From NCBI GenBank assembly GCA_914767715.1, contig OU612067.1, positions 6,572,001 through 6,636,000 of the forward strand: a DNA stretch of 64,000 nucleotides. The letters run 5' to 3'. This stretch comes from Membranipora membranacea. Its lineage: Eukaryota; Bryozoa; Gymnolaemata; Cheilostomatida; Membraniporidae. The notes beneath the pieces were generated by a model. It saw nothing but the letters and a program-made list of their open reading frames with translations. It had not been told where the DNA came from and made no database searches. Both the position numbers and the translations under genes were made by a program. Of the stretch, positions 50,202-60,600 are shown piece by piece. Position 1 is the first letter of the stretch; every line of letters begins with the position of its first letter.

Positions 50202-53200
50202 TCAGTCTTCTTCTCGGCCTGGAACATAAAGATATCAATTATGTGAGGGAGCGGGGGGGGGGGGGGCATGTATGCATTACACCAGCATCTGTGTAGTGAT
50301 CATTTGAACAGTCTTGGTAAAACATTCATTGACTTTGTTTGACAGGAAGCCTATTAGGTCACTGGCATTAAACCTTTCTGGAATGTACTGTAATAATAAT
50401 TGTGTGAAAAGCCAAAATGACATTATTCAGGTATTTGAAAACCCATCAAACACATATTGCAGTTATGGCCCAATAAGAGTGGTAAGACACATGCACCATT
50501 AAACAGTAGTTATCGGCTACAGGCAACTGGCGAAAAATCCTTAACTTCAATAATTTGACAAGATTACTAATGGTGGCGGCTATGCCAGACAAATATTCTC
50601 ACAAGTTTGATAGGGTCAGCATATTTGCGCAACAGCTCCTCAGTTGTGAGTTAAAAATCATCATGATAGGGACTAAATTTTTGTTTTGGTAAAAAATGTC
50701 GTTCAATCCCAAGGTCAAGTTTGTGGTGGCGTTGTGATATTGCAAAAATCGGGTGCTGATGCAATGTATTTCTTTTCTAAGTTTGACATCCAGTAACTCT
50801 TGCTGCTGTTATTTCACCCTGTACTTTGATAATACGATAATTATGTGCTTCCTGTCATGGAACACAATACAAGACAATATAGGATGTTAAAATTATTGGT
50901 AAACTAAATTGATCCACTGTTCCTGGAATATTAAATCATATTCTGATACGCAGCCATAAGTATCACGCTTCCATTCTCAACAGAGTTAAGTAAATTGCTA
51001 GTTTAAGTGGTCAACCTCTGCCTGGGTTGCGGATAGAGGTATTCCATTTCCTATTAATTTGATTACCAAATGTAAGATGGTCAACTTTCCTCTTCTAGAA
51101 TATGGAGGTCCATCTGAACAATATTAAATCCTGTGATAGATCCTGGCAGGATCAGATCAGCTGCTACCAGTCATAGCTATGTAAGAGTTTTAAGTTTCCT
51201 GGCTTACTGACATGAGAGAATGTTGTTATTGTATTGATGTATTGATATAGTTGAGTCTCAATCCGCAGTGAAGGAGAAAAAAGGTAAAATAATTAGTTCA
51301 GTTTAAGATAATGTAACCCTGGGAGATATCAACTGTTCCAGGATACAAATCTTTGTTGCAACTGCATTGTAAACGGGTAGCTTGCCATACCAATGATTCC
51401 ACATTTAGATGTTGGTCCCACACTTAATCTGCATGCACCAGGCAAACAAGTTATAACTCGAGAAGACTCTTATCAAATAGTAATCCATGACTCAAACACA
51501 GCACAGTTACTAGCTTGTGTAGAAGTTTGAGGTGTATTCTCAAGAAAGGGGACAGTGTCATAGCCCAAGTCACAAAAGCGACAAAAATCAGGCGAATCAC
51601 GTTCATTTTATTGCTTAAATCCCGATTTCTGCCAATTGCAGAAAGTAACTCAAGGCTACATCACCACCAGGGTCCACCATGCCTTGGGTCCTAGCATGCG
51701 AATATGAGCTTTACTAGCTGAGCAGTTATCAGCACTGCTAGCTGAGCAGTTATCAGCACCGCAAGCTGAGGATCTATGGTGAAAAAGTAACTAACCTGTT
51801 CTATCGATGAGGATACATATACATATAACTCCTGCTATTATTGTCATCAGAAGTATGGCAATTATAGCCAAGAACATGATACCTAAAACAACAGGTGACT
51901 ACAATAACTACTGATCGTTCAGGTCAAGGTTAAAGGGCAACCAAGGTTTCTCAGCAATGCATTAATGGGTGATAAATAATGAGCTAGGCAGCATCAGCTT
52001 TGTGCATTACGCAATGCAAAACTCAAAGAAGTTGCTGACTCTAAGCTGGGTAACACTTCAGTTTAGGGGAGGTTCCAAGAAATTGCTGTAATGATGATAG
52101 AGCACAGGCTAAAAAATTACAGGAACAGGAAACTGCTCTGTGGTATTCTATTTTAGCTGAGTTTGAGTACCTGATGGATGAAATGTTCTACAAGAATTCT
52201 GGCTGAATAATCATCCGAATAAGATTTTGTCTTTTTCCCTACGCAGAAGGTGCAATCTGCTATTAATCAATGAGAAGTTGTTTGAAACCCTGGTTGCCCT
52301 CTAAGTGTGATATGAGGCTGGAATTCCCCATATAAGTCAGATCATAAGTTGTCATTATGACATTATCACCCAGGGAATTCCGGAATGTTGCATTGTGGGA
52401 TACTCTTTTACAGGACCTGTTACAAAAGAAGAAAGTCCATTTCTACTTGCAACACCAATATAGTCCAGTGAATTCAGAAGAAATCAGATTACAATACATT
52501 CAAATTCACATGATATCTGATTTTAATACTAACCAATAGGACTTGTGATGAACTTCTCTTGGGTTATCTTAGGGGCAGTGTCAATGTTGTGGCACTTGCA
52601 GTCCTGATTTGTTCCTCCTTTGATGGCTAGGTTTGATCCATACAGCGAATCTCCCGTCTGGCTTGGTGTGAGTTGTTGAATTCCGGTTGGGGGTGCTGTA
52701 ACAGAGTGCGCAGGGTATATTGGTGTGGGTGACAATGAAGAAAATACTGTTATTGGTATTGCGCTGTTTTGTTGGATACTATTAGATGCTTGTTGGCTAA
52801 CAGAATATCTTTGTTTAGAAGATAGCAGCATGGTAGTTGACAGTGTAGAAGGTAATGTTTGAGTTCTTCTCTGCTTAGCTGCTGGCCTGGTTGTTGTTAG
52901 TGTGGTTGTTGTTGGTGTTGTTGTTGTTGGTGTCGTTGTTGATGATGTGGTTGTTGTTGGTGTGGTCGTTGTTTGGGAGGCCGTTGTGGGTGTTGTTGGT
53001 GGTGTCGTTTTTTGGGTGGTTTTTGTTGGTGTGGTTGTTGTTGGTGTGGCTGATGTTTGTGTGGTCGTTGTTGGTGTTGTTGTTGTTGGTGTGGTTGTTG
53101 TTGGTGTGGTTGTTGTTTGGGTGGTTGTTGTTGATGTGGTTGTTGTTCGCGTGGTTGTTTTTCGGGTGGTTGTTGTTGTTGTTGGTGTTGTTGTTGTTGG

Positions 53201-55671
53201 TGTGGTCGATGTTGGTGTGGCTGCTGTTTGGGTGGTTGTTGTTGGTGTGGTTGTTGATGGTGGGGTTATTTTTTGTGTGGTTGTTGTTGGCGTGGTTGTT
53301 GTTTGCGTGGTTGTTGTCTGGGTCGATATTCGAGCTGTTGTCGATTCAGTTGTGTTTGGGTCAAGATGGTCAAACTCACATACAAATGCAAGGTTGTCAC
53401 TGCAATTTTCAGCCTTTGCCAAGCCACTCTGAGCTGTTACAGACACACACAAATCATCGCTCGATGAAGATAAGGATCCCATGTCTACAGCCGGAACATC
53501 AGCACCTAACAACAAAAGAAGTGATTTACAGGTCACTGGTATTGGTAATGGTGTTGAAATAAATCGGCTTCCACAATGTGTTATTTGTGGTTACCGGTCA
53601 TCCACTGCTGGATCGCATAGGAAAAATAGGTTAACATTTCTAGGCACCAATGTAGCTTTATGTATGGTATTATTCTTAGACTTATTTTTCCTCCTAGTTC
53701 TCGATAGCTTCACTTTGATGCAAGAGTTTTAATTATTTATTATCTGAATTTATTGTGTTTCACAAGGTGCATGTAATACCATGTTACTTGCAATATCACT
53801 TATCAACTTATCAACTTGCTTTATCTCTGAAGTATCCAATATCAAATATAATAAATTGCCTATTCTAGAAATTATACATTTAAAATATATTTGCATTTAA
53901 TATCGGTAAGTAAACACAGCTACCTTGATATCAAAAGTATTATATTGCTACATGTTACTAAATCGTATTAAATGGTATTGAAGGCCTTACCACTGTTCCA
54001 TATGAAGATCTTCTCTTTTGTCTGATCCGAGTACCCAGCAGTCCAGTAACAATAATATCCATGTTTTGGTAACTCTGTCTCTAGTTTGAGTTGAAGCTCT
54101 ACACTGTCTATCTTCGCTAGTTTAGCATTAAAACTTTTACAATCAGTCCATGCCTCGTCCCAGTTAATCATTTCTTGGTGCTCTGATATGAAGTAACCTT
54201 GGCCATTCAGTTCAAAGAGGTTCGTGACATTGTCAGAATATGACCCTGAACAAAAAAAAAGATTTCGTCTACATAACCATACAACCTTGTGAAATACAGT
54301 AAGGACCAAATTAGCATTCTCATTCTAATTAATAGACTTCTTACAATAAAGCTTTTGGTCAAATCTAACAAAAATTCAATTCCATGCCACGACCAACTTG
54401 TAATTGAATACATTGTGAATCTAGAACTGGTATCTGAAATGCTACGGTTTTAAGATTTGAACATCACTGCCTTGTAAACATTGAATAGTGCTACAAAAAT
54501 ACATGCTGGTTAATGCAATGAGTTTATATTGAGGTGTCAAGCCCAGACTCAGGCAGTTTTGATTTCATGCTTATTATTTGAGAACTCAACCGTAGTCTTG
54601 TGAAAGCTCAGGCCAGCTGCTCATGAAGTCAGCTCTAGGTTTACAAAACTAAAAAGCTCCGTACATACTTAACCATTAACATGGCGCCAGATTGAACTAA
54701 CCATTAATTAGGCTCATGCTCACCACATATTTGCACCTCACACTGACAGAGTGCCTTGAAGTATGCATAACTATATCTTCTGCTGTGATGATCATCATTC
54801 CATCGATATTGTAAAGATTTGGAAAGTGTGATACGATCTTCACCATCAGTAAATGTTGTTACTTCGAAATTTGGTTCACCTTTTCCCCAGAAGGCCTGCT
54901 GAACTGGAAGACCTGAAACATAACATACATAACCGTTTTAGTTCTAAAATTAGACAAGCAACAGCCCATGAAATCTTGGATATGCCAGTTGAAATAATCC
55001 TGTCTTTTCACACATTTTTGTATATTTCAATACTGACCTGATATGGTTGATCCATTGTTACTCCAGAACCAGAGTTTTTGTTTTCTAGCTCCGACCCAGA
55101 TCTGTGACATATTATTTTGATTAACAAACTGTGATATATCAGAGCTGGTGTATGTACGTCCTACAAAATTATATTCTATAAGTTTGCCTCCCTCTGATAT
55201 ACAATGTGATCTGGAATCTGACCAGGACTCTGTAGAAGTGAAGAGTTTCACACATTTATCTTTCCAGGTGATGTGAGACGATGAACATATCGCTTCCCCT
55301 ACAAAAATAACCCAAACAATATGTGTGTGTGTAAGTATTTAATACCCTGTCACAGATTCTTATTTTGTTCTTGTTCATAAACAAAATTTTCAGATAGTGT
55401 AAGGTTCAATTATTTATTAAAATATTATGTATACGTGTATATATATTATGAATCTGCCACTGTCAACATAATATAATATAACTGGAATACTTGTCCTGTT
55501 ATGTAGTAGCTTTTCAGGCAAAATATCAAGATAAAATGTAAATTTAAAATTAAATGAGTATAACCAGAACCACCTGAGCCAAATTTTTACAAATAAGGTA
55601 ATGAAAAAATACAAACACTTACCGTGACTGACTATCATCAAGAATAGTAGATGCAATCTACACACATCCAT
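50202..55671 (-). CDS. Lectin receptor 1: two C-type lectin domains, Thr-rich mucin stalk, TM, minimal tail
   Basis: Seven exons: 55623-55671, 55038-55298, 54724-54912, 53991-54245, 52534-53505, 51796-51882, 50202-50218. Total 1,830 bp, 609 residues; every internal junction is phase 1. Signal peptide 1-16 (MDVCRLHLLFLMIVSHG). Domain 1 (about 17-166): CVKLF, WSDSRSHC, WVGARKQKLWFW, then EPN (GKGEPN), WND (RWNDDHH) and a closing CQCE. EPN with WND is the calcium and mannose-type sugar-binding pair. Domain 2 (about 167-302): WTDCKSFNAKLAKIDS, YCYWTAGY, closing VCEFD, without EPN or WND, so probably not a calcium-dependent sugar binder. Residues about 303-500 are Thr-rich (TTTTPT repeats), a mucin-like O-glycosylated stalk. 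Exon 6 encodes one TM helix (IMFLAIIAILLMTIIAGVIC). The tail after it is only about ten residues (ILIDRTGREED); the 17-base last exon rests on phase and a nearby polyadenylation signal. Confidence 0.85.
51715..51770. repeat. Tandem duplication in lectin receptor 1, last intron
   Basis: A unit of about 24 bp (GCTGAGCAGTTATCAGCAC) occurs twice in tandem, followed by a partial third (GCAAGCTGAGG). Confidence 0.7.
52889..53351. repeat. Coding Thr-stalk repeat, lectin receptor 1
   Basis: Tandem runs of GTTGTTGTTGGTGTG-type units on +, coding for TTTTPT on -. Both antisense frames are open as a by-product, giving spurious Val-rich and Leu/Trp-rich frames on +. Confidence 0.85.
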
Positions 55672-55746
55672 ATTACCTTCCTTAGGGATCCAACTGCCAG
55701 ACTGTGTGGCCCAAATATGAAATGTTTTCATATCACCCCTTCTTTT

Positions 55747-55790
55747 AGTTATTGCTTGACTACGTAATTAGTTATTGCTTGACTACGTAA
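55747..55790. repeat. Tandem duplicate upstream of lectin receptor 1
   Basis: TTAGTTATTGCTTGACTACG occurs twice in a row, 75-120 bp upstream of the ATG at 55671, so in the promoter or leader. Each copy holds TGACTACGTAA. Confidence 0.75.
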
Positions 55791-56078
55791 GTATGTGATA
55801 AAATCATATAACAGCTAATAATGATTATATGTCTCATTATCAGGCCGATGGATTAAATTAATTAAATTTGTGGATTTTAGTTGTCCATAAGCGTAGGGAA
55901 AATTTTTATAGCAAATAATAGGTGTTGCTGAATCCAAGTATAACAAATAGTTCCCAGTTTTGACGGCACCATTGTCACAGGCTCATGGCATAAATAACTT
56001 AATATCAGGTATGGTTCCTTGTAAATATAAATCAGATGACCTCACCAAGGATGAGAGCACTAGATGATCACTAAATAG

Positions 56079-56172
56079 AAGTAGCAAAACTTGGATAAAA
56101 CATAAGTTTAATGGGTGTAGGTGCTACAAGCTGGGCATGGGAAAATGGTAATCCCGCTTGACCTGATTTTGT
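56079..56172 (+). repeat. Direct repeat, copy 1
   Basis: Shares AGCTGGGCATGGGAAAATG and about 90 bp around it with 56297-56382, with substitutions and a small gap. Confidence 0.65.
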
Positions 56173-56296
56173 AGTTTTCTTGAATTTTGGTTTTCTATGA
56201 CAAGTCCATCCATTTTTCACATGGATTTTTATAACCAAGTGCGGCAATAGATCATGTCCGAGTTGAGGATAGGGCAATTGGATGGGAAATAAATAA

Positions 56297-56382
56297 TAGC
56301 AGCGGAACTCGGATAATACACAAATTTCAAGGGGATGGGCGCTAGCTGGGCATGGGAAAATGCTGATCACACTTTACTTGCA
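56297..56382 (+). repeat. Direct repeat, copy 2
   Basis: Same-orientation relative of 56079-56172 about 215 bp further on. Likely an old tandem duplication of about 215 bp. Confidence 0.65.
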
Positions 56383-56793
56383 TTTTTAATCAAATTAATT
56401 TTTATGTGAATAATGGATTTTTATTATTTATTTGTTTAAAGAGGTTTTCTAGAAAGTTTATTTATGGCACCATTAGCAGAACTGCAGGTGCATGGTCTTG
56501 TACCTAGTGGATTAAGCGACTGCAGTTTATATTTTTCTTATCACGGATTGCTGTATTTTTCCATCAGAGGCATCATATCAGGTTGGTTGAGTTAAAATAA
56601 AAGTATACCACATACTGATTCACTCAAAGTAACTAGAGAGGATCGTTTTAATTGAAAGAGCCCCTGTGATTCTCATGATTTAAAATACCTGAACACAAAG
56701 AGTTATTCCTCTTTATCCAATCTCAATTACTCATCCATCAGACTGCTCAACAATGTAAACAGACTTCGCTGATGCAAATTGATGCAAAATGAT

Positions 56794-56897
56794 GCAAATT
56801 GTATTATTATTATTTTTATTCATTGTGTTGACAATTTAAAAACTGCAGTTTTTAAATTGTCAACACAATGAATATTAATAATAATAATACAATTTGC
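56794..56897. repeat. Spacerless palindrome of 104 bp
   Basis: The two 52-bp arms meet at CTGCAG (centre 56845.5) with no loop. They match almost base for base, with only slippage-like differences in the TTATTATTA / TAATAATAA run. It could extrude as a cruciform; probably a MITE. Confidence 0.85.
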
Positions 56898-57645
56898 AAG
56901 AGCAGCCGCCAACTTTAAAGGAGGTGAAGATCGCCGCATCAGGGTGATCACATTGGCAAATAAGTTTGGCCCGGTGACTAGCAATTAGGAGTTATCGGTT
57001 CAATGTGTATTGGAGGACGAATCTAACTAGGTAGTAAGGCCAGCTCAATTGGGAAACACTGCCATCAAAAATGTTGGTTGTTGGTGAGCACCAAATCTTC
57101 TGAATGAGTACCTTCCTTTTGCTAGGTCAATCATGGGACCAGCAATGCCTGAAGCACGAAACTCTGTAGCATCATTTTAAGACAGCTTATTTAAAATTTT
57201 AGAATTGATTGATATTCTAGCTCATATGCAAAACTTATATCATTCTCTCACTAAAAAATTTAGTTAAATGTTTCTCATAAAAATAAGGAAACGGAAGTCA
57301 TGAAGTTTCAATACATCAGAGAGACAGAGTCGGTATTAGACCAGAGACTATTGATAGTCTATAGTCTCTGCTGATAAGACTACTTTTACATGATTACTGA
57401 TTTTGACAAGCATAATTATAGATGACTGGTATATAAACACTCTTCTCATCAAATATGTACTTTGAGGTTTTCAAATGTAAAAGTAATACAGGATATAAAG
57501 CAAAAAAAACAATCGCTTAGAAGCCAATAACATATATTACAGAGAAACGACATGATATTTTTGTATAAATAAAAAAATAGAATTATTGAGGGGTGCTTGT
57601 TTCACAAAGATAATATAATAGTAATTAAATGATTATACTTTGTTG

Positions 57646-60600
57646 TCACCAACTGAGGTTAGCAGGGAGAGGGGGAGGAGCCGAAGAGAGATGGGGAGGA
57701 GCCGAAGAGAGAGGGGGTGGAGTCGATGAGTGTCCATGTGTGATAGATCTACTTCTTGATTTCAACTCGATGTCATCATTACTTGGTGAAGTAGTGCTCA
57801 CTTTAGATCTTTTCTGCCTACATAAAACATAGTTATAAGCCTCATGTTCATTCTTATAATGGATCAGAATTTGCACGGCATGTCTTCATAGATAGAGTTA
57901 GAAAATCAATGACAAATACAGCTATTCCGGCTTTATTTCTTGCTAGATAAAATGACAGTATACTCTATACTGATTGTTTGGTTGTAACACTTGCAGCCTT
58001 CCCTATACACAATGCTCAGACTGTCGGTGTTAACAGTAGTATTGGGATGAACACCAAATGCTGATAACTCTTACAGCATTTTTCCTTAATTCCCTTTGGT
58101 ATGTCATGGAAAACATCGAGCCAGGATAATGCGGTCAGCCAAAAAAAATGTATATTTAGCAAATTACATAATTATTCTTTATTTAACACAATTGTTTTAT
58201 TTTGAGAAGAGCTTCAGAATAAGAATAGCCTAAGAATATAATGGAATTACTCACCTTTTACTCCTACGCAAGAGAACCAATATGACTCCTGTTATCAGTG
58301 CTATCAGTAGAATCATAGACATCGCTAACAAGGTGATACCTGAAATTATCAAAAGTATATAGGAGGAACTGGTATGTGGACAAAGATGTAGTAAGTCAAA
58401 ACTGGAGCAAGTTAACAACGATCCCAAAATGCATTTTGTTGCTGGAATTCAGGTAGATGTTTTGCCTGTTTTCTACGTAACATTGCATTATGGGAGAGAT
58501 TTCTGTGTAGCACGTCAACCTTGTCAATCCACATAATCAAAAAGAAACTATCAGCAAGCAATACGCTTATTGTGGACCAAATGATAATGTAGCCTGATTT
58601 CAAAATTTAGGATAGAAAATTTTCCATGCTACCATGATATTGTCTTAGTCAATTATTTCAAAGTTATGACAAAATTTTTGGTAAAAGCAAACATATAGCC
58701 TTCTTCTCTGCTGATGCTGACTGTAGCTCTTCACGTTTTAATTTTCACGAATTATTTGATTTTATTAGAAATTGAGGATATGCTGAGTACACCCTCATTG
58801 TTGGTTTAAACACATTGTTTTACACAAGAAACACCTGATTTTTTCCTGCCTTCAAAATCTGTTATTGCCATCAATTTTATGATCACTTATTGCCACGGTG
58901 CTTCTGGCCTAAAGGGAGGTTTTAATATGATCATTAAAATATGTACATATCAACTTACCAAGAGGACTTGTGATGTACTCTCCTGGGATGGAGCCACTGT
59001 CATTGTCTGGAATGTCCTGAATTTTTTCTAACTGGTCATCGTTATTTCTTCCGCGGTTTTCTTCCAGCTTGTCACCATTTGTAATCCCTTTGTTTGTCGT
59101 GTTTATTCCATGATTTCCTAGTTCAGTTTTCTGGTTTGACGTGAGCATTGCTTTGGTGGATGCTGCATACATTGTTGATGCCACTGAAGTGAGTGATGAT
59201 AAAGTGTCTGGTGGCAATGGGAATATTGCTGTTGACGGTGATGTATTTGATCTAGAATTTGATTGAGTGGTAAGTATTGTTACAGGCCGGAGTATGCTAG
59301 TTGCATATACAGTGGTTGCTGATACACTGGATTTTGCAATGGTTGCAATTGTTTGCATTGTATTCACGGATGTGGATGTTGATGAATTGGCGGTTGATGG
59401 CCGAACAATTGATGGCGTAGAAGTTGAGGACATTGCAGATGTTGTCCTGGTATTCACTTGTGTAATTGTTGTTGGTGTGGATGTTTGATTCATTGTAGTC
59501 TTTTGACTATGTGTACTGGGTTTGGATGTTGGTTGCGTTATTGATGAAGTGAGTGTTACTGTAGCTTGAGGTGTAGTCATTGCATGTACAGTGGTAGGAA
59601 GAACGTTGCTCTGTGTGTTACCTGTAGTTGTACTTATGGTAGTTGTTGATGACTTGGATTTTTGTGCAGATATATGTGATGCAGAAACCGAGGCTGTCGT
59701 TGCTTGAGTTTTTGTAGGCTCAGTTGGTGGTACGATTGTTGTTGTCACTGTTGTTGGTGGTGCGGCTGTTGGTGGTACAGTTGTTGGTGGCGCGGTTGTT
59801 GGTGGCGCGGTTGTTGGAGGTGCGGTTGTTGGTGGTGCGGTTGTTGTTGTCACTGTTGTTGGTGGTGCGGTTGTTGGTGTTGCGGTTGTTGGAGGTGCGG
59901 TTGTTGGTGGTGCGGTTGTTGGTGGTGCGGTTGTTGGTGTTGCGGTTGTTGGTGTTGTTTTTGGTGTGGTTGTTGGTGTGGTTTTTGGTGTGGTTTTTGG
60001 TGTGGTTGCTGGTGTGGTTGTCGGTGTGGTTGTTGGTGTGGTTGTTGGTGTGGTTGTTGGAGTGGTTGTTGGTGTGGTTGTTGGTGTGGTTGTTGACTTG
60101 GTAGTGGTCGGGTAAAGATGGTCAAACTCGCATATATATGGTAGTTTGTCATCACACTTCTCAGCCTTTGCCCAGCCACTCTGAGCTGTAGCAGACACAC
60201 ACAAAACATCACCCGATACGGATCCCATATCTACAGTCTGAACCTCAGCACCTAATAACAGAATGAGGGAAAGTAGAAGTTACTTAAAAGAGACAATATT
60301 TTATAATCAGCTGAAATAGATTGAAAGCAAATCTACCAGTCATTCATGACAGCTGGTGTTAGACAAGTTGCCGAATTTGTTCGGGGGCATGAAACAAGAT
60401 TACGAGATGCAACCTATTCTGAGTTTCAAAAAGTTAGTATGTATCATGTACATACATTATGGTATAATATTATGACATTATGGAAATCAAGAGGCATTAT
60501 AAGATGTTGTCTTTTCTAAAATTGGTAGGGTGCAACACAGAATCACATAAATGCTATATTTGACCGGCCACTAAATGTATATATGTAGTCAATTTCACTT

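Larger units (their letters stand above)
55672..57645. other. Intergenic region between the two lectin receptor genes
   Basis: About 2 kb. It holds a tandem duplication just upstream of receptor 1 (55747-55790), a direct repeat pair (56079-56172 and 56297-56382) and a perfect-centre palindrome (56794-56897). No gene is supported. Confidence 0.5.

Noticed and set aside
7711-50265. Mononucleotide C and G runs (7711-7721, 50250-50264)
   Set aside because: Simple low-complexity tracts, no further structure.
52891-53562. Long Leu/Trp-rich and Val-rich open frames on + strand
   Set aside because: Antisense of the Thr-codon repeat (ACA/ACN read as TGT/GTN). The minus strand has the lectin exon with matching phases.
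59704-60104. Cys/Trp/Gly-rich and Leu/Val-rich open frames on + strand
   Set aside because: Antisense of the receptor 2 mucin repeat, no other support.
59850-60212. Gln/Pro/His-rich frame on - strand
   Set aside because: Frame-shifted reading of the same Thr/Pro repeat.
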